Assembly (NCBI RefSeq): GCF_024435355.1
Contig: NZ_JAMJWG010000018.1
Span: 62,001-126,000, forward strand
Length of the DNA: 64,000 nt
Direction of reading: 5' to 3'
DNA from: Streptomyces odontomachi
Lineage (GTDB): Bacteria; Actinomycetota; Actinomycetes; Streptomycetales; Streptomycetaceae
Below the pieces are notes generated by a model, which did not search any database, was not told the DNA's origin, and was given only the letters and a program-made list of their open reading frames with translations. How positions within the stretch are numbered: position 1 is the stretch's first letter; each line of letters starts with the position of its first letter. Positions 26,358-34,530 of the stretch are shown piece by piece. The position numbers and the translations under genes were made by a program.

Positions 26358-27734
26358 TCATCCGGTGCTGGTGGCCGTCGCTTCGGCCGGCGGCAGGCTG
26401 TCCATGAACGAGCTCACGGAGAACACCGCGTTGCCCGCGCCGGGCGGGCCGTAGCCGGGCGGGGAGGACAGGCCGTACTCGTCCATCGTGGCGCGGTACG
26501 CCTTCAGCAGCCTGATGTGGTACTCGAGCGGCGCACCCTGCGGGTTGGCCTTGCCGAGCGGGGTGGTGGGCTCGGGGCACCAGGTGGTGAAGCGTGGGGT
26601 GATGCCCCGTGACATGAAGAACCGCAGGCCCTCGGTGGTGGAGTCGATCGCCTCGTCGACACTGGTGAAGCCGAACGGCTCGGCCATCTCGACTCCGGCC
26701 ACGAAGTTGGGGATGACGTTGCGCGGCCCGAAGACCTCGGCGGAGTCGAGGATGCGGCGGTGCCACTCGTCGCGGCCGATGTAGCGCTCCTTGCCGGGGC
26801 AGTACAGCTCGAACAGGCGGCGGTCCCACACCTCGAAGTTGGGGTGGTAGATCTGCACCCCGTAGTCCTTGAAGCGCTGCACGTCGGCCTTGGGCAGCGC
26901 CTGGGCGACGACCTTGCCGATCCAACGGCCCGGGAAGCGCTCCTCGATTGCCTGCGCGTACTGCCCGTAGAACTCGGCCTCGTCCTTGCCTCCGATGTGG
27001 GAGGTGATGGCGCCGCCGGTGAGCGTGTACGCGGTGGAGGCCCCCGCGGTGTCGTACCGGTCGATGATCTCCAGGGCCTCCAGCACCTCCTCCACCGGCT
27101 TCACCCCGGTGTAGGGGCGGCCTGCGGCCTTGTGCTGGCGCCAGTTGTGGTTGATGTCGCAGTACTGGCACTCCTCCTTGGCGCCGAAGTACTGGCAGAC
27201 CCGGAAGACGGTCAGGTAGATGAGGTAGCCCCACTGGATGGTGGGGGCGACCTCCATGACGGACTTTCCGTTCGCCAAGGTGTGCCGGTAGTAGTCCGGC
27301 ATCGGGGGCACACCGACGTCGGCGATCCGCCGGCCGTCCAGGTAGAGCCCCAGCATGCCGTCGTCCCCGGCGGCCACCCGGTACGGGGAGGTCGGGTTCA
27401 CCCGCACCGACACCACCGTGCGGCGCAGCTCGTAGGGGCCGCCGGTGAGGACGATCTCCTCGGGCGGGCGGCGCAGGGCGGCCTCGCCCAGCTCGGGGAG
27501 GGTGCCGTGGTCGAAGGAGAAGATGAAGTACGACTTGGGTTTGACCTCGCCGCTCTCGTTGTCGCTGAGTGCGGAGTCGTCGAAGGCGACGCCGCCGCGC
27601 AGCAGGTCCTCCTTGATGACGGCTTCCCGCGGCACCTCGGGGAACCGGTCCATCAGCCCTTCGACCACCGCAGTGCGCCGTTCCGGCGTGCCGTGTGGTG
27701 CCTGTGTCTGAGGTCCTGTGCCCGTGACGCTCAT
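26358..27734 (-). CDS. Radical SAM protein with CX8CX2C cluster motif
   Basis: 458 residues; GAGGAG precedes the ATG. The likely cluster motif is VCQYFGAKEECQYCDIN: Cys180, Cys189 and Cys192, spaced CX8CX2C rather than the canonical CX3CX2C. Downstream features fit a radical SAM barrel: YTLTGGAITSHIGGKDE (GGE-like SAM-binding strand), YHPNFEVWD and NVIPNFVAGVEMAEPFGF. A substantial N-terminal domain (residues 1-160) containing YFIFSFDHGTLPELGEA and a short LYLDGRRIADVG strand precedes the motif. The reaction is unknown. The gene is monocistronic, between a strong terminator and a divergent promoter region with inverted repeats. The biotin-synthase-like barrel assignment is moderate; the cluster-binding role is strong by pattern. 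Confidence 0.82.
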   Translation of the reverse strand: MSVTGTGPQTQAPHGTPERRTAVVEGLMDRFPEVPREAVIKEDLLRGGVAFDDSALSDNESGEVKPKSYFIFSFDHGTLPELGEAALRRPPEEIVLTGGPYELRRTVVSVRVNPTSPYRVAAGDDGMLGLYLDGRRIADVGVPPMPDYYRHTLANGKSVMEVAPTIQWGYLIYLTVFRVCQYFGAKEECQYCDINHNWRQHKAAGRPYTGVKPVEEVLEALEIIDRYDTAGASTAYTLTGGAITSHIGGKDEAEFYGQYAQAIEERFPGRWIGKVVAQALPKADVQRFKDYGVQIYHPNFEVWDRRLFELYCPGKERYIGRDEWHRRILDSAEVFGPRNVIPNFVAGVEMAEPFGFTSVDEAIDSTTEGLRFFMSRGITPRFTTWCPEPTTPLGKANPQGAPLEYHIRLLKAYRATMDEYGLSSPPGYGPPGAGNAVFSVSSFMDSLPPAEATATSTG

Positions 27735-27760
27735 CGCTTCTCCTCGCTACCTTCCTGCGG

Positions 27761-27820
27761 CGTGAGCGGTCCTTGCTGTCGTCCGCTCACGGCTCTCACG
27801 GTATGCCCCCACGGTGAGCG
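27761..27820. promoter_or_regulatory. Inverted repeats GTGAGCGG in the radical SAM/aldO promoter region
   Basis: CGTGAGCGG (27761-27769) and CCGCTCACG (27783-27791) are perfect 9-bp arms 13 bases apart, and GGTGAGCG recurs at 27813-27820. They lie upstream of the leftward radical SAM gene (start 27734) and 170-230 bases before aldO. Confidence 0.45.
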
Positions 27821-27989
27821 ACCCACCGGGAGCCCACGCTCGGCGTGTCCGTCCGTTCGGGGCGGCCTGCGGGAAGGGGCGTCCGGGGGTGCCCGGGGCC
27901 GCCTGCCCTCCCCCGCCCGTGGTGACGGAGAATGGCGCGCGGGCCCCGCACGGCGGGGTGCTGGCCAGAGCAGCGAGTGAGGGGCTTCG

Positions 27990-29240
27990 ATGAGCGACGG
28001 TATTCCGGCCGTGACGAACTGGGCGGGCAACGTCACTTTCGCAGCGCAGAAGGTGACCGCACCCGGTTCGCTCGGCGCACTGCGGGAGCTGGTGGCCGCG
28101 AGCAGACGCGTGCGGGTGTTGGGCAGCGGGCACTCCTTCAACGAGATCGCCGACACCGAAGGGGTGCTGCTGTCGCTGGCCGCCCTGCCGGCCGGGATCG
28201 ACGTGGACACGGCGGCGCGCACGGTGCGGGTGACGGGCGGGGTGCGGTACGCACAGCTGGCCCAGGAGGTCCATGCGCACGGCTTGGCGCTGCACAACAT
28301 GGCCTCCCTGCCGCACATCTCCGTGGCCGGCTCGGTGGCGACCGGCACCCACGGCTCGGGCAGGGCGAACGGTTCGCTGGCGTCGGCCGTGCGCGAGGTG
28401 GAGCTGGTCACGCACGACGGCGCGATGCGCACGCTGCGGCGCGGCGAGGAGCGGTTCGACGGCGCGGTGGTCTCGCTGGGGGCCCTGGGCGTCGTGCTCG
28501 CGCTGACGTTGGACCTGGAGCCGGCGTACCCGATGCGCCAGCACGTGTACACCGGGCTGCCGCTCGCCGATCTCGACTTCGCGGCGGTGACCGGGGCGGC
28601 GTACAGCGTGAGCCTGTTCACGGACTGGCGTGCCCCGCGCTTCAACCAGGTGTGGGTCAAGCAGCGCACCGACCGGGAGGCGGCGCCGGACTTCCCCTGG
28701 GCCGCGCCCGCCACCGAGCCCCTGCACCCGGTGCCCGGCATGCCCGCCGGCAACTGCACCCCGCAGCTGGGCGAGGAAGGTCCCTGGCACGAGCGGCTGC
28801 CGCACTTCCGTGCCCAGTTCATGCCGAGCAGCGGCGCCGAGTTGCAGTCGGAGTACCTGCTGCCGCGTGAGCACGCGGGCGCGGCCCTCCAGGTGCTCGA
28901 CACGATCCGGGAGACGCTGGCACCGGTACTCCAGATCTGCGAGGTGCGCACCGTTGCGGCGGACGCCCAGTGGCTCAGCCCCGCCTACCGGCGCGACACG
29001 GTGGCGCTGCACTTCACCTGGGTGAAGGACACCGCCGCCGTGCTGCCCGTGGTACGGCTGCTGGAGGACCGTCTTGCCCCGTTCGAGGCCCGTCCGCACT
29101 GGGGCAAGGTCTTCACGACGGCCCCCGACGTGCTGCGTGCCCGCTACCCGCGGATCGCCGACTTCGCGGCGCTCGCCGAGGCGCTCGACCCGTCCCACAC
29201 CTTCCGCAACCCGTTCGTGGACCGGGTGCTGGGGGCCTGA
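27990..29240 (+). CDS. aldO: Alditol oxidase (covalent FAD, VAO family)
   Basis: 416 residues, closely resembling S. coelicolor alditol oxidase as I remember it, including the conserved start (TNWAGNVTF), LGSGHSFNEIAD with the FAD-linking His48, LHNMASLPHISVAGSVATGTHGSG, SLFTDWRAPRFNQVW and the C-terminal HWGKVFTT. It oxidises xylitol, sorbitol and other polyols at C1 with O2, giving the aldose and H2O2. It is soluble, with no signal peptide. The ATG follows GAGGGGC. It stands alone, divergent from the radical SAM gene. Confidence 0.9.
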   Translation: MSDGIPAVTNWAGNVTFAAQKVTAPGSLGALRELVAASRRVRVLGSGHSFNEIADTEGVLLSLAALPAGIDVDTAARTVRVTGGVRYAQLAQEVHAHGLALHNMASLPHISVAGSVATGTHGSGRANGSLASAVREVELVTHDGAMRTLRRGEERFDGAVVSLGALGVVLALTLDLEPAYPMRQHVYTGLPLADLDFAAVTGAAYSVSLFTDWRAPRFNQVWVKQRTDREAAPDFPWAAPATEPLHPVPGMPAGNCTPQLGEEGPWHERLPHFRAQFMPSSGAELQSEYLLPREHAGAALQVLDTIRETLAPVLQICEVRTVAADAQWLSPAYRRDTVALHFTWVKDTAAVLPVVRLLEDRLAPFEARPHWGKVFTTAPDVLRARYPRIADFAALAEALDPSHTFRNPFVDRVLGA

Positions 29241-29443
29241 GCCACGCCGGACGCCGTGCGCACCGGTCACGGCTCCGCCGGGGCGCGACGCGACCCGACG
29301 GCGGCGCCCGCTGGCCGGGGGTGGGCCGGGGTGGCAGCATCGAAGTCCCGGCGAGGTCGGAGCACGCCCCGACCCCTTGGAACCCGTCCGATCCGATCAG
29401 AACTCTCCGATCTGAAAGCTGTCTGAAAATCGCCCCCAGGCGG

Positions 29444-29470
29444 TGTCGAGAACGACGACCTGACTCCGAC
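29444..29470 (+). promoter_or_regulatory. ECF42-type promoter
   Basis: TGTCGA (29444-29449), then 17 bases, then CGAC (29467-29470, followed by GTC). This matches the promoter motif I recall for ECF42 sigma factors of Streptomyces (TGTCGA at -35, CGA/TC at -10). It is 40 bases before the YCII gene, which is cotranscribed with an ECF42 gene, so autoregulation is likely. Confidence 0.65.
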
Positions 29471-29509
29471 GTCCCAGGCGCAAGGCGAACGGCAGAAGGA
29501 GTGAGGGCC

Positions 29510-29935
29510 ATGAAGTTCATGATCATGCTGAACGGCAACCAGGCGGCGTACGACGCCATGAGCGGCAAGCCGTCCGACGGCCACCCCACCTGGTCCGAGG
29601 GCGACCTCAAGGCCATGTTCGAGCACATGAGCACGCTCAACGACGACCTCGCCGAGAGCGGTGAGTTCGTGGACGGGCAGGGCCTGGCCGATCCGCGACA
29701 GGCGAGGTCCGTCACGGCGGCGGCGGACGGTTCCCCCGTGGTCTCGGACGGTCCGTACGGGGAGACCAAGGAGGTGCTGGCCGGCTACTGGATCGTGGAC
29801 GTCGACCGTCCGGAGCGTGCGTACGAGATCGCCGCGCGCGCCCACCGGTGCCCCACGCCGGAGGGCTCTGCGGCCAATCCGCCGCTGACCGTCCGGCCGC
29901 TGGACGACCCGTCCCAGGCCGGTTGCGAGGTGTGA
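29510..29935 (+). CDS. YCII-related (DGPF) domain protein, partner of ECF42 sigma factor
   Basis: 141 residues. The small alpha/beta DGPF domain is recognised by KFMIMLNGN at the start, the central VVSDGPYGETKEVLAGYWIVDV (holding the namesake DGPF-like motif) and IAARAHRCPTPEG. These genes are nearly always found beside ECF42 sigma factors; the protein resembles muconolactone-isomerase-like YCII proteins, but its role with the sigma factor is not settled. AGAAGGAG precedes the ATG. Its stop overlaps the sigma-factor start in GTGA. Confidence 0.88.
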   Translation: MKFMIMLNGNQAAYDAMSGKPSDGHPTWSEGDLKAMFEHMSTLNDDLAESGEFVDGQGLADPRQARSVTAAADGSPVVSDGPYGETKEVLAGYWIVDVDRPERAYEIAARAHRCPTPEGSAANPPLTVRPLDDPSQAGCEV

Positions 29936-31149
29936 CGGCACCGGAACGCGTCGAGGACCTGCTGCGCGGCAACGCGCCGCAGGTCCTCGGCGCGCTGGTG
30001 CGCCGCTACGGGCACTTCGACCTGGCCGAGGACGCCGTTCAGGAGGCCCTGCTGGAGGCCGCCCGGCAGTGGCCCGAGCGCGGCACGCCGGACAACCCGC
30101 GCGGCTGGCTGATCAGGGTGGCCTCCCGGCGGCTCACCGACGCGCTGCGTGCGGAGGAGGCCAGGCGGCGCCGGGAGCAACGCACCGTGGCCCTGGAACC
30201 GCCCGGCACCACACGGGCGCCTTCCCAGGACGACACGCTCACGCTGCTGTTCCTGTGCTGCCACCCGCAGCTGTCGGCCGCCTCGCAGATCGCCCTGACA
30301 CTGCGTGCCGTGGGCGGCCTGAGCACCGCGGAGATCGCCCGCGCGCTGCTCGTTCCCGAAACGACGATGGGCCAGCGGATCAGCCGGGCGAAGCGGACGG
30401 TCAAGGCGGCGGGAGGCCGCTTCGTGCAGCCCGCCGGGGCGGAGCGCGGCGCACGTCTCGCGGCCGTCCTCCAGGTGTTGTACCTGGTGTTCAACGAGGG
30501 CTACACGGCGACGTCCGGCGCCGCGTTGCAGCGCGTCGAACTCGGCACCGAGGCGATCCGGCTCACCCGCACGGTGCACGCGCTGCTGCCGGACGACGGC
30601 GAGGTGACCGGACTGCTCGCCCTGATGCTGCTGGTGCACGCCCGCCGGGCGGCGCGCACCGACGACGAGGGCAACCTGGTGCCGCTCGCCGACCAGGACC
30701 GCCGCCGCTGGGACCACGGGATGATCGAGGAGGGCGTCGCGCTGGTGTCGTCGGCACTGACCCGTGCCCGGCCCGGTCCGTACCAGCTCCAGGCGGCGAT
30801 CGCCGCCGTGCACGACGAGGCGGACCGGACGCAGGACACGGACTGGCCGCAGATCCTCGCCCTGTACGACGTGCTGCTGCGCATCCGGCCGGATCCGGTC
30901 GCCGAGCTCAACCGCGCCGTGGCCGTCGCCATGGTGCACGGCCCTGCGGCGGGGCTCGCCGTGCTGCGCGAGCTGGAGGGCGATCCACGGCTGACGGTCC
31001 ACCACCGGCTGCACGCCGTGCGCGCCCATCTCCTGGAGCGGGCCGGCGACCTGTCCGGGGCCCGGGACGCCTACCACCTGGCGGCCGGCCACACCCTGAG
31101 CGTCCCCGAGAAGCGCTACCTCCAACTCCGCGCGGCCCGCCTGCGCTGA
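29932..31149 (+). CDS. ECF42-group RNA polymerase sigma factor with C-terminal extension
   Basis: 405 residues from GTG at 29932, overlapping the YCII stop. The sigma-2 region (VLGALVRRYGHFDLAEDAVQEALLEAARQWP) and sigma-4 helix-turn-helix (GLSTAEIARALLVPETTMGQRISRAKRTVK) occupy the first 190 residues. The remaining 215 form the helical, TPR-like C-terminal domain of ECF42 (YLVFNEGYTAT, EAIRLTRTVHALLPDDGEVTGLLALMLL, HRLHAVRAHLLERAGD). ECF42 factors have no classical anti-sigma; the extension is required for activity in studied members. An ECF42-like promoter upstream suggests autoregulation. Confidence 0.92.
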   Translation: MTAPERVEDLLRGNAPQVLGALVRRYGHFDLAEDAVQEALLEAARQWPERGTPDNPRGWLIRVASRRLTDALRAEEARRRREQRTVALEPPGTTRAPSQDDTLTLLFLCCHPQLSAASQIALTLRAVGGLSTAEIARALLVPETTMGQRISRAKRTVKAAGGRFVQPAGAERGARLAAVLQVLYLVFNEGYTATSGAALQRVELGTEAIRLTRTVHALLPDDGEVTGLLALMLLVHARRAARTDDEGNLVPLADQDRRRWDHGMIEEGVALVSSALTRARPGPYQLQAAIAAVHDEADRTQDTDWPQILALYDVLLRIRPDPVAELNRAVAVAMVHGPAAGLAVLRELEGDPRLTVHHRLHAVRAHLLERAGDLSGARDAYHLAAGHTLSVPEKRYLQLRAARLR

Positions 31150-31244
31150 CGCACCCCCGGCGGACACCGCCACAGGCACCGCGCCCCGCAAGAGGGTCTT
31201 GATCCGCGGCGCCGCCTCGGGTGGGGTGGAGGCATTACGCAGCT

Positions 31245-31332
31245 TTCCCGCGCGATGTCCGCGCCGGCCACCCCGGCTGGTCTGCTCTTCCGGCCGGAGG
31301 TCCGGGCGTCGTCGCCGGGAAAACGCAGTACC
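31245..31332. repeat. Dispersed intergenic element, copy A
   Basis: The stretch from GCGCGATGTCCGCGC to GGGAAAACGCAGTACC upstream of the beta-galactosidase gene aligns along its length with 46566-46691 upstream of the ssuB-type gene. Shared blocks include CGCGCGATGTCCGCGC, CTGCTNNTCCGGC, GGTCCGGG and CCGGGAAAACGCAGTACC. Copy A has one hairpin unit; copy B has two. Confidence 0.7.
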
Positions 31333-31351
31333 GCGCCGAATGGGGAGACCG

Positions 31352-34339
31352 ATGGCTCATCCGCACGACACCCTCGCCGCCTCCGCCTCCGCCCACCCCA
31401 CGCCGACCCACCACGACGACGACCCGCACCGCGCCACCGCGGCGCACCCGTACCACGAGGACGTCTCACCGGGCCGCGGCTGCCTGCCGCCGCGTGCCTG
31501 GTACGCCGGCTCCGACGCCGCCCGGCTCTCGCTGAATGGCACCTGGCGGCTGCGGCTGGCCGGCACGGCCGACGCCACCGTCCTCGCCGACACCGCGTTC
31601 GCCGCACCCGGCCATGACAGCTCCGGCTGGGCCGCCGTCACGGTGCCCGGCCACTGGGTGCTGCAAGGCGACGGTGCCTTCGGCTCGCCCGCGTACACCA
31701 ACACCGGATACCCCTTCCCGGTGGACCCGCCGCGGGTGCCCACCGCCAACCCCACCGGGGACCACCTGCACACCTTCGACCTGCCGGACGACTGGCCGGA
31801 TGGCCACGCGGTGCTCAGGTTCGACGGTGTGGAGTCCTGTGCCCGGGTCTGGCTCAACGGCACCGAGCTGGGCGAGTTCAAGGGCTCGCGGCTGCCGCAC
31901 GAGTTCGCGGTCGACCACCTGCTGAAGCCGGCCGGCAACGTGCTCGCCGTCCGGGTCCACCAGTGGTCGTCGGGGTCCTACCTGGAGGACCAGGACCAGT
32001 GGTGGCTGCCCGGCATCTTCCGCGACGTGACCCTGCTGCACCGGCCGGACGGCACCGACGCCGACTTCTTCGTCCACGCGTCGTACGACCACGCGACCGG
32101 CACGGGCACCCTGTGCGTCGACGCGTCGACGCCGGGCCGGGTCACCGTCCCCGGCCTGGGCATCGACGCCGCCACCGGCGAGCGGGTGAGCGTGCCGGTG
32201 CGGCCCTGGACGGCGGAGACCCCGCACCTGTACGACGGGACCCTGGCCACCGCGGGCGAACGGATCCCGTTGCGGATCGGCTTTCGCACCGTCGTCGTCG
32301 AGGACGGCGTGATCAAGGTCAACGGCCGCCGGATCCTGCTGCGCGGCGTCAACCGCCACGAGTTCCACCCCGAGACCGGCCGTGCGGTGGACGCGGACAC
32401 CATGCGCCACGACGTGCTGCTGATGAAGCGGCACAACATCAACGCCGTGCGCACCTCCCACTACCCGCCCCACCCGGCCTTCCTGGCGCTCTGCGACGAG
32501 CTGGGCCTGTGGGTGATCGACGAGTGCGATCTGGAGACGCACGGCTTCGGGCGGGACGGCTGGCGGCGCAACCCGGTCGACGACGCCCGTTGGACACCCG
32601 CCCTGCTGGACCGCGCCGCCCGCATGGTGGAACGCGACAAGAACCACCCGAGCGTGATCATGTGGTCGTTGGGCAACGAGTGCGGCACCGGCGCCGGTCT
32701 GACCGCCATGGCCGAGTGGATCCGCGACCGTGACCCCAGCCGGCTGCTGCACTACGAGGGCGACCCGTCCAGCAAGGACACCGACGTCTACTCGCGGATG
32801 TACGCGGGCCACGCGGAGGTCGACACCATCGGCCGGCGCGCCGACGGCGGGCCCGAACGGCGCGGCACGTTGCCGTTCGTGCTGTGCGAGTACGCGCACG
32901 CGATGGGCAACGGGCCGGGCGGTCTGAGCGAGTACCAGCGCCTCTTCGAGACCCACGAGCGCTGCCAGGGCGGCTTCGTCTGGGAGTGGATCGACCACGG
33001 CCTGGCGCACCCGCGGTTCGGCTACGCCTACGGCGGCGACTTCGGCGAGGAACTGCACGACGGCGCCTTCGTCTGCGACGGCCTGGTCTTCCCCGACCGC
33101 ACCCCGTCCCCCGGCCTGGTCGAGTACAAGAAGGTCATCGAGCCGGTCCGGATCGCCGCTGACGGCGCCGGCCGCGGTGTCCGCGTCACCAACGGCCATG
33201 ACTTCGCCGACCTGTCCGACCTCGCCTTCACCTGGTCGTACGAGGTCGACGGCGAGAGCGTGGCGACCGGCGCGCTGGACGTGCCGGCGCTCGCGCCGGG
33301 CGAGAGCGCCGTGTGCGCGCTGCCTCCGACGCCCGCCACCGCGCCGGCCACCGGGGGCGAGCGCCTGTGGACGGTCCGGGCCGAACTCGCCCGTGACACC
33401 GCCTGGGCCGAGCGGGGGCACCCGGTGGCGTGGGGGCAGGTGCCGGTCACCGACCGGGTGGCCGTGCCCGCGGCGTGCGGGGACGCGCCGGTGCGCGACG
33501 GCGACGTCCTCACCCTCGGCCCGGCCGTGTTCGACGCCCGCACCGGGGCGCCGCGCCGCATCGGGTCCGTGCCGGTCGACGCGTTCCGGCTGGACGTGTG
33601 GCGGGCGCCCACCGACAACGACGAGGCACCCGGCGGACCGGCCACCGACCGCGTCGGCCCGCGCTGGCGCCGGCTGGGCCTGCACCGCATGCAGCACCGG
33701 CTGGACGCGGTGCACCTCGAGGCGGGCCGGGACGGGAACGGCGCCCTCGTGGTGCGCACCCGGGTGGCACCGGCGGCCGCGCAGGTCGGCCTCGCCACGG
33801 TCTACCGGTGGACCGCGGGCGACGGCCGGCTCACCCTCACCGTCTCGGTCACCCCCGAGGGCGACTGGACGGTGCCGCTGCCCCGGCTCGGGGTGCGCTT
33901 CGGGATCCCCGCCGCATACGGACGGGTGACGTGGTTCGGCGGCGGGCCCGGCGAGGCGTACCGCGACACCCGAGCCGCCGCACGCCTCGGCCGCCACACG
34001 TCGACCGTCGACGCCCTCCAGACGCCCTACGTGCACCCGCAGGAGAACGGCGCCCGGACGGACGTGCGATGGGTGACGCTGACCCCGGACGGGGCGGGAG
34101 GTGACGCGCTGCGCATCGAGGCCGAGCCGGCGTGCTCCTTCACCGCACGCCGGTGGACGTCCGAGCAGCTCGACGCCGCCCGACACCGCACCGACCTGGT
34201 CCCCGGCGACACCGTCTGGGTCAACCTGGACCACGCCCACCAGGGCATCGGCTCCGAGTCCTGCGGCCCCGGGGTCCTCCCGCAACACGAACTGCCGGCG
34301 CGCCCAGCGACGTTCTCGTTCACGTTCGGGGAAGTCTAG
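31352..34339 (+). CDS. lacZ: Beta-galactosidase, GH2 family (LacZ type)
   Basis: 995 residues from ATG at 31352 (GGGGAG upstream), full length for LacZ. Domains in order: sugar-binding jelly roll (RLSLNGTWRLRLAG to VLAVRVHQWSSGSYLEDQDQWWLPGIFRDV), an immunoglobulin-like domain that looks shortened, the TIM barrel (INAVRTSHYPPHPAFLALCDELGLWVIDECDLETHGF) and the C-terminal beta-galactosidase small-chain domain. The acid/base Glu is in SLGNECG (Glu443) and the nucleophile in CEYAHAMGNG (Glu513). It hydrolyses terminal beta-galactosides and has no signal peptide, so it acts in the cytoplasm. No transporter is adjacent. Just upstream is the dispersed element shared with the sulfonate transporter locus. 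Confidence 0.94.
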   Translation: MAHPHDTLAASASAHPTPTHHDDDPHRATAAHPYHEDVSPGRGCLPPRAWYAGSDAARLSLNGTWRLRLAGTADATVLADTAFAAPGHDSSGWAAVTVPGHWVLQGDGAFGSPAYTNTGYPFPVDPPRVPTANPTGDHLHTFDLPDDWPDGHAVLRFDGVESCARVWLNGTELGEFKGSRLPHEFAVDHLLKPAGNVLAVRVHQWSSGSYLEDQDQWWLPGIFRDVTLLHRPDGTDADFFVHASYDHATGTGTLCVDASTPGRVTVPGLGIDAATGERVSVPVRPWTAETPHLYDGTLATAGERIPLRIGFRTVVVEDGVIKVNGRRILLRGVNRHEFHPETGRAVDADTMRHDVLLMKRHNINAVRTSHYPPHPAFLALCDELGLWVIDECDLETHGFGRDGWRRNPVDDARWTPALLDRAARMVERDKNHPSVIMWSLGNECGTGAGLTAMAEWIRDRDPSRLLHYEGDPSSKDTDVYSRMYAGHAEVDTIGRRADGGPERRGTLPFVLCEYAHAMGNGPGGLSEYQRLFETHERCQGGFVWEWIDHGLAHPRFGYAYGGDFGEELHDGAFVCDGLVFPDRTPSPGLVEYKKVIEPVRIAADGAGRGVRVTNGHDFADLSDLAFTWSYEVDGESVATGALDVPALAPGESAVCALPPTPATAPATGGERLWTVRAELARDTAWAERGHPVAWGQVPVTDRVAVPAACGDAPVRDGDVLTLGPAVFDARTGAPRRIGSVPVDAFRLDVWRAPTDNDEAPGGPATDRVGPRWRRLGLHRMQHRLDAVHLEAGRDGNGALVVRTRVAPAAAQVGLATVYRWTAGDGRLTLTVSVTPEGDWTVPLPRLGVRFGIPAAYGRVTWFGGGPGEAYRDTRAAARLGRHTSTVDALQTPYVHPQENGARTDVRWVTLTPDGAGGDALRIEAEPACSFTARRWTSEQLDAARHRTDLVPGDTVWVNLDHAHQGIGSESCGPGVLPQHELPARPATFSFTFGEV

Positions 34340-34372
34340 GAGGCGACCCTTGCGGCCTACGGCGCGCACCAA

Positions 34373-34530
34373 AAGGGGCGCGGGGAACTGCGCGAGCAAC
34401 CGGCCACCGGCCGGTGGCCCGGACACGACAGAAAACAGCCCCTTCGGGCCGGTGGCGACCTGCAAGGTCGCGTCGTGGCTGGTCGCGCCCACGCAGCGGA
34501 GCCGCACCATGTCACAGCCCCGCGCCCCTT
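34373..34530. repeat. Streptomyces-type intergenic inverted repeat (AAGGGGCGCGGGG...)
   Basis: AAGGGGCGCGGGG (34373-34385) is matched by CCCCGCGCCCCTT (34518-34530), so the 158-base element can fold back on itself; inner dyads (CCGGCCACCGGCCGG; GCGACCTGCAAGGTCGC) lie between. Sequences of the form GGGGCGCGGGGAACTGCGCGA with this end are a familiar dispersed element in streptomycete genomes. Here it sits between converging genes and probably terminates both; it reaches the stop of the YihY gene. Confidence 0.75.

Noticed and set aside
31466..34510. 1014-codon minus-strand frame opposite beta-galactosidase
   Set aside because: Antisense of a confidently identified GH2 enzyme; no motifs.
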